The translations under genes were made by a program, and so were the position numbers. The notes under the pieces were generated by a model, which was not told where the DNA came from, searched no databases, and saw only the letters and a program-made list of their open reading frames with translations. Source: Liolophura sinensis (taxonomy: Eukaryota; Mollusca; Polyplacophora; Chitonida; Chitonidae). From it: a stretch of 64,000 nucleotides of DNA. Shown here one piece after another: positions 51,876 to 63,294 of the stretch (position 1 is the first letter of the stretch; each line of letters starts with the position of its first letter). The stretch covers positions 1 through 64,000 of the forward strand of contig NW_027017990.1 in the NCBI RefSeq assembly GCF_032854445.1, written 5' to 3'.

Positions 51876-53425
51876 AGAGCCGTTGCTGGGCACGTGATCT
51901 TGACATCATTGATTATTCATTTGTGGCTACAGCCAAAAGTATTGGTCGGAAAGCAACGCGGTTTGCACCATTCGATTTCTCGTCACAAAATACGTCGGAT
52001 TAGCCTCTTACCAGCAGCATTGGAACAGTTTTTCCACTTTTGGATTTTTGCCTGGTGTTTTTGCTAATTGAAATCGGCTACATTAACTATGTACAATCGC
52101 GACTGGTCATTACTATATTCAGCATTTCATTATAAGTTATGTGCCCTTCGGTAGCCCAGACGACGTCAAATCTTTGGGCCAAGCCCATTTAACTCACCCA
52201 GCAAATGTCTTACTCCTAAGTCGAAGACAAACTCAATGTCTTTATCTACATGTAGAAAAACCACACCATTTGTTTATAAAAAAACACAAGGTACTTGATA
52301 CAATCCGCTGTAAAAAGTACAATTGAACACTGACCCACATCAATAAGGTGCCAAAGGATGCGGAATTGGGCCAGGCATCTCCAGTTGTTGAAAAATTGCA
52401 AATTTCCTTGGTTTCCATGGAGTAAGAACCGTTGCTGGGCACGTGATCTTGACATCATTGATTATTCATTTGTGGCTACAGCCAAAAGTATTGGTCGGAG
52501 AGCAACGCGGTTTGCACCATTCGATTTCTCGTCACAAAATACGTCGGATTAGCCTCTTACCAGCAGCATTGGAACAGTTTTTCTACTTTTGGATTTTTGC
52601 CTGGTCTTTTTGCGAATTGAAATCGGCTACATTAACTATGTACAATCGCGACTGGTCATTACTATATTCAACTTTTCATTATAAGTTATGTGCCCTTCGG
52701 TAGCCCAGACGACGTCAAATCTTTGGGTCAAGCCCATTTAGCTCACCCAGCAAATGTCTTACTTCTAAGTCGAAGACAAACTCAATGTCTTTATCTACAT
52801 GTAGAAAAACCACACCATTTGTATATCAAAAAAAACAAAAGGTACTTGATACAATCCGCTGTGAAAAGTACAATTGAACACTGACCCACATCAATAAGGT
52901 GCCAAAGGATGCGCAATTGGGCCAGGCATCTCCAGCTGTTGAAAAATTGCAAATTTCCTTGGTTTCCATGGAGTAAGAGCCGTTGCTGGGCACGTGATCT
53001 TGACATCATTGATTATTCATTTGTGGCTACAGCCAAAAGTATTGGTCGGAAAGCAACGCGGTTTGGACCATTCGATTTCTCGTCACAAAATACGTCGGAT
53101 TAGCCTCTTACCAGCCGCATTGGAACAGTTTTTCTACTTTTGCATTTTTGCCTGTTCTTTTTGCGAATTGAAATCGGCTACATTAACTATGTACAATCGC
53201 GACTGGTCATTACTATATTCAACTTTTCATTATAAGTTATGTGCCCTTCGGTAGCCCAGACGACGTCAAATCTTTGGGCCAAGCCCATTTAGCTCACCCA
53301 GAAATTGTTTTACTTCTAAGTCGAAGACAAACTCAATGTCTTTATCTACATGTAGAAAAACCACACCATTTGTATATCAAAAAAAACAAAAGGTACTTGA
53401 TACAATCAGCTGTAAAAAGTACAAT
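51876..53425 (+). repeat. Tract A', second copy of the 41.4-43.0 kb tract
   Basis: Counterpart of 41,420-42,970, with the same series of rare variants. A shorter piece with GCCGCATTGG, TTTTGCATTTTT and CCAGAAATTGTTTTAC also occurs at about 45.75-46.25 kb, 3302 bp after the first copy, so this haplotype is present three times at unequal spacing (six and thirteen monomers). Confidence 0.85.
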
Positions 53426-56400
53426 TGAACACTGACCCACATCAATAAGGTGCCAAAGGATGCGCAATTGGGCCAGGCATCTCCAGCTGTTGAAAAATTG
53501 CAAATTTCCTTGGTTTCCATGGAGTAAGAGCCGTTGCTGGGCACGTGATCTTGACATCATTGATTATTCATTTGTGGCTACAGCCAAAAGTATTGGTCGG
53601 AGAGCAACGCGGTTTGCACCATTCGATTTCTCGTCACAAAATACGTCGGATTAGCCTCTTACCAGCAGCATTGGAACAGTTTTTCTACTTTTGGATTTTT
53701 GCCTGTTCTTTTTGCGAATTGAAATCGGCTACATTAACTATGTACAATCGCGACTGGTCATTACTATATTCAACTTTTCATTATAAGTTATGTGCCCTTC
53801 GGTAGCCCAGACGACGTCAAATCTTTGGGCCAAGCCCATTTAACTCACCCAGCAAATGTCTTACTTCTAAGTCGAAGACAAACTCAATGTCTTTATCTAC
53901 ATGTAGAAAAACCACACCATTTGTATATAAAAAAAACAAAAGGTACTTGATACAATCCGCTGTAAAAAGTACAATTGAACACTGACCCACATCAATAAGG
54001 TGCCAAAGGATGCGCAATTGGGCCAGGCATCTCCAGCTGTTGAAAAATTGCAAATTTCCTTGGTTTCCATGGAGTAAGAACCGTTGCTGGGCACGTGATC
54101 TTGACATCATTGATTATTCATTTGTGGCTACAGCCAAAAGTATTGGTCGGAGAGCAACGCGGTTTGCACCATTCGATTTCTCGTCACAAAATACGTCGGA
54201 TTAGCCTCTTACCAGCAGCATTGGAACAGTTTTTCTACTTTTGGATTTTTGCCTGGTCTTTTTGCGAATTGAAATCGGCTACATTAACTATGTACAATCG
54301 CGACTGGTCATTACTATATTCAACTTTTCATTATAAGTTATGTGCCCTTCGGTAGCCCAGACGACGTCAAATCTTTGGGCCAAGCCCATTTAACTCACCC
54401 AGCAAATGTCTTACTTCTAAGTCGAAGACAAACTCAATGTCTTTATCTACATGTAGAAAAACCACACCATTTGTATATAAAAAAAACAAAAGGTACTTGA
54501 TACAATCCGCTGTAAAAAGTACAATTGAACACTGACCCACATCAATAAGGTGCCAAAGGATGCGCAATTGGGCCAGGCATCTCCAGCTGTTGAAAAATTG
54601 CAAATTTCCTTAATTTCCATGGAGTAAGAGCCGTTGCTGGGCACGTGATCTTGACATCATTGATTATTCATTTGTGGCTACAGCCAAAAGTATTGGTCGG
54701 AAAGCAACGCGGTTTGCACCATTCGATTTCTCGTCACAAAATACGTCGGATTAGCCTCTTACCAGCAGCATTGGAACAGTTTTTCCACTTTTGGATTTTT
54801 GCCTGGTCTTTTTGCTAATTGAAATCGGCTACATTAACTATGTACAATCGCGACTGGTCATTACTATATTCAGCATTTCATTATAAGTTATGTGCCCTTC
54901 GGTAGCCCAGACGACGTCAAATCTTTGGGCCAAGCCCATTTAACTCACCCAGCAAATGTCTTACTCCTAAGTCGAAGACAAACTCAATGTCTTTATCTAC
55001 ATGTAGAAAAACCACACCATTTGTTTATAAAAAAACACAAGGTACTTGATACAATCCGCTGTAAAAAGTACAATTGAACACTGACCCACATCAATAAGGT
55101 GCCAAAGGATGCGGAATTGGGCCAGGCATCTCCAGTTGTTGAAAAATTGCAAATTTCCTTGGTTTCCATGGAGTAAGAACCGTTGCTGGGCACGTGATCT
55201 TGACATCATTGATTATTCATTTGTGGCTACAGCCAAAAGTATTGGTCGGAGAGCAACGCGGTTTGCACCATTCGATTTCTCGTCACAAAATACGTCGGAT
55301 TAGCCTCTTACCAGCAGCATTGGAACAGTTTTTCTACTTTTGGATTTTTGCCTGGTCTTTTTGCGAATTGAAATCGGCTACATTAACTATGTACAATCGC
55401 GACTGGTCATTACTATATTCAACTTTTCATTATAAGTTATGTGCCCTTCGGTAGCCCAGACGACGTCAAATCTTTGGGCCAAGCCCATTTAGCTCACCCA
55501 GCAAATGTCTTACTTCTAAGTCGAAGACAAACTCAATGTCTTTATCTACATGTAGAAAAACCACACCATTTGTATATCAAAAAAAACAAAAGTTACTTGA
55601 TACAATCCGCTGTAAAAAGTACAATTGAACACTAACCCACATCAATAAGGTGCCAAAGGATGCGCAATTGGGCCAGGCATCTCCAGCTGTTGAAAAATTG
55701 CAAATTTCCTTGGTTTCCATGGAGTAAGAGCCGTTGCTGGGCACGTGATCTTGACATCATTGATTATTCATTTGTGGCTACAGCCAAAAGTATTGGTCGG
55801 AGAGCAACGCGGTTTGCACCATTCGATTTCTCGTCACAAAATACGTCGGATTAGCCTCTTACCAGCAGCATTGGAACAGTTTTTCTACTTTTGGATTTTT
55901 GCCTGTTCTTTTTGCGAATTGAAATCGGCTACATTAACTATGTACAATCGCGACTGGTCATTACTATATTCAACTTTTCATTATAAGTTATGTGCCCTTC
56001 GGTAGCCCAGACGACGTCAAATCTTTGGGCCAAGACCATTTAACTCACCCAGCAAATGTCTTACTTCTAAGTCGAAGAAAAACTCAATGTCTTTATCTAC
56101 ATGTAGAAAAACCACACCATTTGTATATAAAAAAAACAAAAGGTACTTGATACAATCCGCTGTAAAAAGTACAATTGAACACTGACCCACATCAATAAGG
56201 TGCCAAAGGATGCGCAATTGGGCCAGGCATCTCCAGCTGTTGAAAAATTGCAAATTTCCTTGGTTTCCATGGAGTAAGAGCCGTTGCTGGGCACGTGATC
56301 TTGACATCATTGATTATTCATTTGTGGCTACAGCCAAAAGTATTGGTCGGAGAGCAACGCGGTTTGCACCATTCGATTTCTCGTCACAAAATACGTCGGA

Positions 56401-57393
56401 TTAGCCTCTTACCAGCAGCATTGGAACAGTTTTTCCACTTTTGGATTTTTGCCTGGTGTTTTTGCTAATTGAAATCGGCTACATTAACTATGTACAATCG
56501 CGACTGGTCATTACTATATTCAGCATTTCATTATAAGTTATGTGCCCTTCGGTAGCCCAGACGACGTCAAATCTTTGGGCCAAGCCCATTTAACTCACCC
56601 AGCAAATGTCTTACTCCTAAGTCGAAGACAAACTCAATGTCTTTATCTACATGTAGAAAAACCACACCATTTGTTTATAAAAAAACACAAGGTACTTGAT
56701 ACAATCCGCTGTAAAAAGTACAATTGAACACTGACCCACATCAATAAGGTGCCAAAGGATGCGGAATTGGGCCAGGCATCTCCAGTTGTTGAAAAATTGC
56801 AAATTTCCTTGGTTTCCATGGAGTAAGAGCCGTTGGTGGGCACGTGATCTTGACATCATTGATTATTCATTTGTGGCTACAGCCAAAAGTATTGGTCGGA
56901 GAGCAACGCGGTTTGCACCATTCGATTTCTCGTCACAAAATACGTCGGATTAGCCTCTTACCAGCAGCATTGGAACAGTTTTTCTACTTTTGGATTTTTG
57001 CCTGGTCTTTTTGCGAATTGAAATCGGCTACATTAACTATGTACAATCGCGACTGGTCATTACTATATTCAACTTTTCATTATAAGTTATGTGCCCTTCG
57101 ATAGCCCAGACGACGTCAAGTCTTTGGGCCAAGCCCAATTAACTCACCCAGCAAATGTCTTACTTCTAAGTCGAAGACAAACTCAATGTCTTTATCTACA
57201 TGTAGAAAAACCACACCATTTGTATATAAAAAAAACAAAAGGTACTTAATACAATCCGCTGTAAAAAGTACAATTGAACACTGACCCACATCAATAAGGT
57301 GCCAAAGGATGCCCAATTGGGCCAGGCATCTCCAGCTGTTGAAAAATTGCAAATTTCCTTAATTTCCATGGAGTAAGAGCCGTTGCTGGGCAC

Positions 57394-57942
57394 GTGATCT
57401 TGACATCATTGATTATTCATTTGTGGCTACAGCCAAAAGTATTGGTCGGAAAGCAACGCGGTTTGCACCATTCGATTTCTCGTCACAAAATACGTCGGAT
57501 TAGCCTCTTACCAGCAGCACTGGAACAGTTTTTCCACTTTTGGATTTTTGCCTGGTGTTTTTGCTAATTGAAATCGGGTACATTAACTATGTACAATCGC
57601 GACTGGTGTTTATTATATTCAGCATTTCAGTATAAGTTATGTGCCCTTCGGTAGCCCAGACGACGTCAAATCTTTGGGCCAAGCCCATTTAACTCACCCA
57701 GCAAATGTCTTACTCCTAAGTCGAAGACAAACTCAATGTCTTTATCTACATGTAGAAAAACCACACCATTTGTTTATAAAAAAACACAAGGTACTTGATA
57801 CAATCCGCTGTAAAAAGTACAATTGAACACTGACCCACATCAATAAGGTGCCAAAGGATGCCCAATTGGGCCAGGCATCTCCAGTTGTTGAAAAATTGCA
57901 AATTTCTATGGTTTCCATGGAGTAAGAACCGTTGCTGGGCAC
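57394..57942 (+). repeat. Unusually divergent monomer, copied at 61720-62268
   Basis: Within about 100 bp this monomer has CAGCACTGG for CAGCATTGG, GGTGTTTTTGC for GGTCTTTTTGC, AAATCGGGTAC for AAATCGGCTAC, CTGGTGTTTATTATATTC for CTGGTCATTACTATATTC, and TTTCAGTATAAG for TTTCATTATAAG. It also has the B-type GCTAATTG and CAGCATTTC. Such a cluster is rare in this homogeneous array. The copy at 61720 shares all of them. Confidence 0.85.
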
Positions 57943-58492
57943 GTGATCTTGACATCATTGATTATTCATTTGTGGCTACAGCCAAAAGTATTGGTCGGAA
58001 AGCAACGCTGTTTGCACCATTCGATTTCTCGTCACAAAATACGTCGGATTAGCCTCTTACCAGCAGCATTGGAACAGTTTTTCTACTTTTGGATTTTTGC
58101 CTGGTCTTTTTGCGAATTGAAATCGGCTACATTAACTATGTACAATCGCGACTGGTCATTACTATATTCAACTTTTCATTATAAGTTATGTGCCCTTCGG
58201 TAGCCCAGACGACGTCAAATCTTTGGGCCAAGCCCATTTAGCTCACCCAGCAAATGTCTTACTTCTAAGTCGAAGACAAACTCAATGTCTTTATCTACAT
58301 GTAGAAAAACCACACCATTTGTATATAAAAAAAACACAAGGTACTTGATACAATCCGCTGTGAAAAGTACAATTGAACACTGACCCACATCAATAAGATG
58401 CCAAAGGATGCGCAATTGGGCCAGGCATCTCCAGCTGTTGAAAAATTGCAAATTTCCTTGGTTTCCATGGAGTAAGAGCCGTTGCTGGGCAC

Positions 58493-58968
58493 GTGATCTT
58501 GACATCATTGATTATTCATTTGTGGCTACAGCCAAAAGTATTGGTCGGAGAGCAACGCGGTTTGCACCATTCGATTTCTCGTCACAAAATACGTCGGATT
58601 AGCCTCTTACCAGCAGCATTGGAACAGTTTTTCCACTTTTGGATTTTTGCCTGGTCTTTTTGCGAATTGAAATCGGCTACATTAACTATGTACATCTTTG
58701 GGCCAAGCCCATTTAACTCACCCAGCAAATGTCTTACTTCTAAGTCGAAGACAAACTCAATGTCTTTATCTACATGTAGAAAAACCACACCATTTGTATA
58801 TAAAAAAAAACAAAAGGTACTTAATACAATCGGCTGTAAAAAGTACAATTGAACACTGACCCACATCAATAAGGTGCCAAAGGATGCCCAATTGGGCCAG
58901 GCATCTCCAGCTGTTGAAAAATTGCAAATTTCCTTAATTTCCATGGAGTAAGAGCCGTTGCTGGGCAC
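58493..58968 (+). repeat. Truncated monomer (476 bp) with 75 bp internal deletion, copy 1
   Basis: TATGTACA at about 58687-58694 is joined directly to TCTTTGGGCC from 58695. Full monomers have 75 bp here, from ATCGCGACTGG through the CCTTCGGTAGCC stretch to CGTCAAA. The deletion removes the CGACGTCA element and leaves everything else in register. The junction shows at most one base of microhomology (A). Confidence 0.92.
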
Positions 58969-61900
58969 GTGATCTTGACATCATTGATTATTCATTTGTG
59001 GCTACAGCCAAAAGTATTGGTCGGAGAGCAACGCGGTTTGCACCATTCGATTTCTCGTCACAAAATACGTCGGATTAGCCTCTTACCAGCAGCATTGGAA
59101 CAGTTTTTCTACTTTTGGATTTTTGCCTGGTCTTTTTGCGAATTGAAATCGGCTACATTAACTATGTACAATCGCGACTGGTCATTACTATATTCAACTT
59201 TTCATTATAAGTTATGTGCCCTTCGGTAGCCCAGACGACGTCAAATCTTTGGGCCAAGCCCATTTAGCTCACCCAGCAAATGTCTTACTTCTAAGTCGAA
59301 GACAAACTCAATGTCTTTATCTACATGTAGAAAAACCACACCATTTGTATATCAAAAAAAACAAAAGTTACTTGATACAATCCGCTGTAAAAAGTACAAT
59401 TGAACACTAACCCACATCAATAAGGTGCCAAAGGATGCGCAATTGGGCCAGGCATCTCCAGCTGTTGAAAAATTGCAAATTTCCTTGGTTTCCATGGAGT
59501 AAGAGCCGTTGGTGGGCACGTGATCTTGACATCATTGATTATTCATTTGTGGCTACAGCCAAAAGTATTGGTCGGAGAGCAACGCGGTTTGCACCATTCG
59601 ATTTCTCGTCACAAAATACGTCGGATTAGCCTCTTACCAGCAGCATTGGAACAGTTTTTCCACTTTTGGATTTTTGCCTGGTCTTTTTGCTAATTGAAAT
59701 CGGCTACATTAACTATGTACAATCGCGACTGGTCATTACTATATTCAGCATTTCATTATAAGTTATGTGCCCTTCGGTAGCCCAGACGACGTCAAATCTT
59801 TGGGCCAAGCCCGTTTAACTCACCCAGCAAATGTCTTACTTCTAAGTCGAAGACAAACTCAATGTCTTTATCTACATGTAGAAAAACCACACCATTTGTT
59901 TATAAAAAAACACAACGTACTTGATACAGTCTGCTGTAAAAAGTACAATTGAACACTGACCCACATCAATAAGGTGCCAAAGGATGCGCAATTGGGCCAG
60001 GCATCTCCAGCTGTTGAAAAATTGCAAATTTCCTTGGTTTCCATGGAGTAAGAGCCGTTGCTGGGCACGTGATCTTGACATCATTGATTATTCATTTGTG
60101 GCTACAGCCAAAAGTATTGGTCGGAGAGCAACGCGGTTTGCACCATTCGATTTCTCGTCACAAAATACGTCGGATTAGCCTCTTACCAGCAGCATTGGAA
60201 CAGTTTTTCTACTTTTGGATTTTTGCCTGTTCTTTTTGCGAATTGAAATCGGCTACATTAACTATGTACAATCGCGACTGGTCATTACTATATTCAACTT
60301 TTCATTATAAGTTATGTGCCCTTCGGTAGCCCAGACGACGTCAAATCTTTGGGCCAAGCCCATTTAGCTCACCCAGCAAATGTCTTACTTCTAAGTCGAA
60401 GACAAACTCAATGTCTTTATCTACATGTAGAAAAACCACACCATTTGTATATAAAAAAAACACAAGGTACTTGATACAATCCGCTGTGAAAAGTACAATT
60501 GAACACTGACCCACATCAATAAGATGCCAAAGGATGCGCAATTGGGCCAGGCATCTCCAGCTGTTGAAAAATTGCAAATTTCCTTGGTTTCCATGGAGTA
60601 AGAGCCGTTGCTGGGCACGTGATCTTGACATCATTGATTATTCATTTGTGGCTACAGCCAAAAGTATTGGTCGGAGAGCAACGCGGTTTGCACCATTCGA
60701 TTTCTCGTCACAAAATACGTCGGATTACCCTCTTACCAGCAGCATTGGAACAGTTTTTCCACTTTTGGATTTTTGCCTGGTCTTTTTGCGAATTGAAATC
60801 GGCTACATTAACTATGTACAATCGCGACTGGTCATTACTATATTCAACTTTTCATTATAAGTTATGTGCCCTTCGGTAGCCCAGACGACGTCAAATCTTT
60901 GGGCCAAGCCCATTTAACTCACCCAGCAAATGTCTTACTTCTAAGTCGAAGAAAAACTCAATGTCTTTATCTACATGTAGAAAAACCACACCATTTGTAT
61001 ATCAAAAAAAACAAAAGGTACTTGATACAATCCGCTGTGAAAAGTACAATTGAACACTGACCCACATCAATAAGGTGCCAAAGGATGCGCAATTGGGCCA
61101 GGCATCTCCAGCTGTTGAAAAATTGCAAATTTCCTTGGTTTCCATGGAGTAAGAGCCGTTGGTGGGCACGTGATCTTGACATCATTGATTATTCATTTGT
61201 GGCTACAGCCAAAAGTATTGGTCGGAGAGCAACGCGGTTTGCACCATTCGATTTCTCGTCACAAAATACGTCGGATTAGCCTCTTACCAGCAGCATTGGA
61301 ACAGTTTTTCTACTTTTGGATTTTTGCCTGGTCTTTTTGCGAATTGAAATCGGCTACATTAACTATGTACAATCGCGACTGGTCATTACTATATTCAACT
61401 TTTCATTATAAGTTATGTGCCCTTCGGTAGCCCAGACGACGTCAAGTCTTTGGGCCAAGCCCAATTAACTCACCCAGCAAATGTCTTACTTCTAAGTCGA
61501 AGACAAACTCAATGTCTTTATCTACATGTAGAAAAACCACACCATTTGTATATAAAAAAAACAAAAGGTACTTAATACAATCCGCTGTAAAAAGTACAAT
61601 TGAACACTGACCCACATCAATAAGGTGCCAAAGGATGCCCAATTGGGCCAGGCATCTCCAGCTGTTGAAAAATTGCAAATTTCCTTAATTTCCATGGAGT
61701 AAGAGCCGTTGCTGGGCACGTGATCTTGACATCATTGATTATTCATTTGTGGCTACAGCCAAAAGTATTGGTCGGAAAGCAACGCGGTTTGCACCATTCG
61801 ATTTCTCGTCACAAAATACGTCGGATTAGCCTCTTACCAGCAGCACTGGAACAGTTTTTCCACTTTTGGATTTTTGCCTGGTGTTTTTGCTAATTGAAAT

Positions 61901-62818
61901 CGGGTACATTAACTATGTACAATCGCGACTGGTGTTTATTATATTCAGCATTTCAGTATAAGTTATGTGCCCTTCGGTAGCCCAGACGACGTCAAATCTT
62001 TGGGCCAAGCCCATTTAACTCACCCAGCAAATGTCTTACTCCTAAGTCGAAGACAAACTCAATGTCTTTATCTACATGTAGAAAAACCACACCATTTGTT
62101 TATAAAAAAACACAAGGTACTTGATACAATCCGCTGTAAAAAGTACAATTGAACACTGACCCACATCAATAAGGTGCCAAAGGATGCCCAATTGGGCCAG
62201 GCATCTCCAGTTGTTGAAAAATTGCAAATTTCTATGGTTTCCATGGAGTAAGAACCGTTGTTGGGCACGTGATCTTGACATCATTGATTATTCATTTGTG
62301 GCTACAGCCAAAAGTATTGGTCGGAAAGCAACGCTGTTTGCACCATTCGATTTCTCGTCACAAAATACGTCGGATTAGCCTCTTACCAGCAGCATTGGAA
62401 CAGTTTTTCTACTTTTGGATTTTTGCCTGGTCTTTTTGCGAATTGAAATCGGCTACATTAACTATGTACAATCGCGACTGGTCATTACTATATTCAACTT
62501 TTCATTATAAGTTATGTGCCCTTCGGTAGCCCAGACGACGTCAAATCTTTGGGCCAAGCCCATTTAGCTCACCCAGCAAATGTCTTACTTCTAAGTCGAA
62601 GACAAACTCAATGTCTTTATCTACATGTAGAAAAACCACACCATTTGTATATAAAAAAAACACAAGGTACTTGATACAATCCGCTGTAAAAAGTACAATT
62701 AAACACTGACCCACATTAATAAGATGCCAAAGGATGCGCAATTGGGCCAGGCATCTCCAGCTGTTGAAAAATTGCAAATTTCCTTGGTTTCCATGGAGTA
62801 AGAGCCGTTGCTGGGCAC

Positions 62819-63294
62819 GTGATCTTGACATCATTGATTATTCATTTGTGGCTACAGCCAAAAGTATTGGTCGGAGAGCAACGCGGTTTGCACCATTCGA
62901 TTTCTCGTCACAAAATACGTCGGATTAGCCTCTTACCAGCAGCATTGGAACAGTTTTTCCACTTTTGGATTTTTGCCTGGTCTTTTTGCGAATTGAAATC
63001 GGCTACATTAACTATGTACATCTTTGGGCCAAGCCCATTTAACTCACCCAGCAAATGTCTTACTTCTAAGTCGAAGACAAACTCAATGTCTTTATCTACA
63101 TGTAGAAAAACCACACCATTTGTATATAAAAAAAAACAAAAGGTACTTAATACAATCGGCTGTAAAAAGTACAATTGAACACTGACCCACATCAATAAGG
63201 TGCCAAAAGATGCCCAATTGGTCCAGGCATCTCCAGCTGTTGAAAAATTGCAAATTTCCTTAATTTCCATGGAGTAAGAGCCGTTGCTGGGCAC
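62819..63294 (+). repeat. Truncated monomer (476 bp) with the same deletion, copy 2
   Basis: The same junction lies at 63020/63021, exactly 4326 bp after the first. An identical breakpoint means one deletion event followed by copying, not two independent deletions. This copy carries private changes downstream (GCCAAAAGATGCCC and TTGGTCCAGGC near 63201-63230) that are absent from copy 1. Confidence 0.92.

Larger units (their letters stand above)
41401..56800 (+). repeat. Array region 5b: mosaic of short recurrent tracts, right part
   Basis: Monomer landmarks at 41438, 41987, 42539, 43090, 43640, 44190, 44741, 45291, 45841, 46392, 46942, 47492, 48043, 48593, 49143, 49693, 50244, 50794, 51344, 51894, 52443, 52994, 53545, 54095, 54645, 55194, 55745 and 56295. 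A derived B-type monomer with GATGCGGAATTGG and CCAGTTGTTG occurs at about 41904, 52360, 55111 and 56761. The TTTAGAAAAACC form at 45649 breaks the TCTACATGTAGA palindrome. The region contains nothing but satellite. Confidence 0.85.

Noticed and set aside
58582-58968. Reverse-strand open frame of 128 codons, also at 62908-63294
   Set aside because: Created by the 75 bp deletion joining two short frames; there is no homology to a known family and it is duplicated only because the block is.
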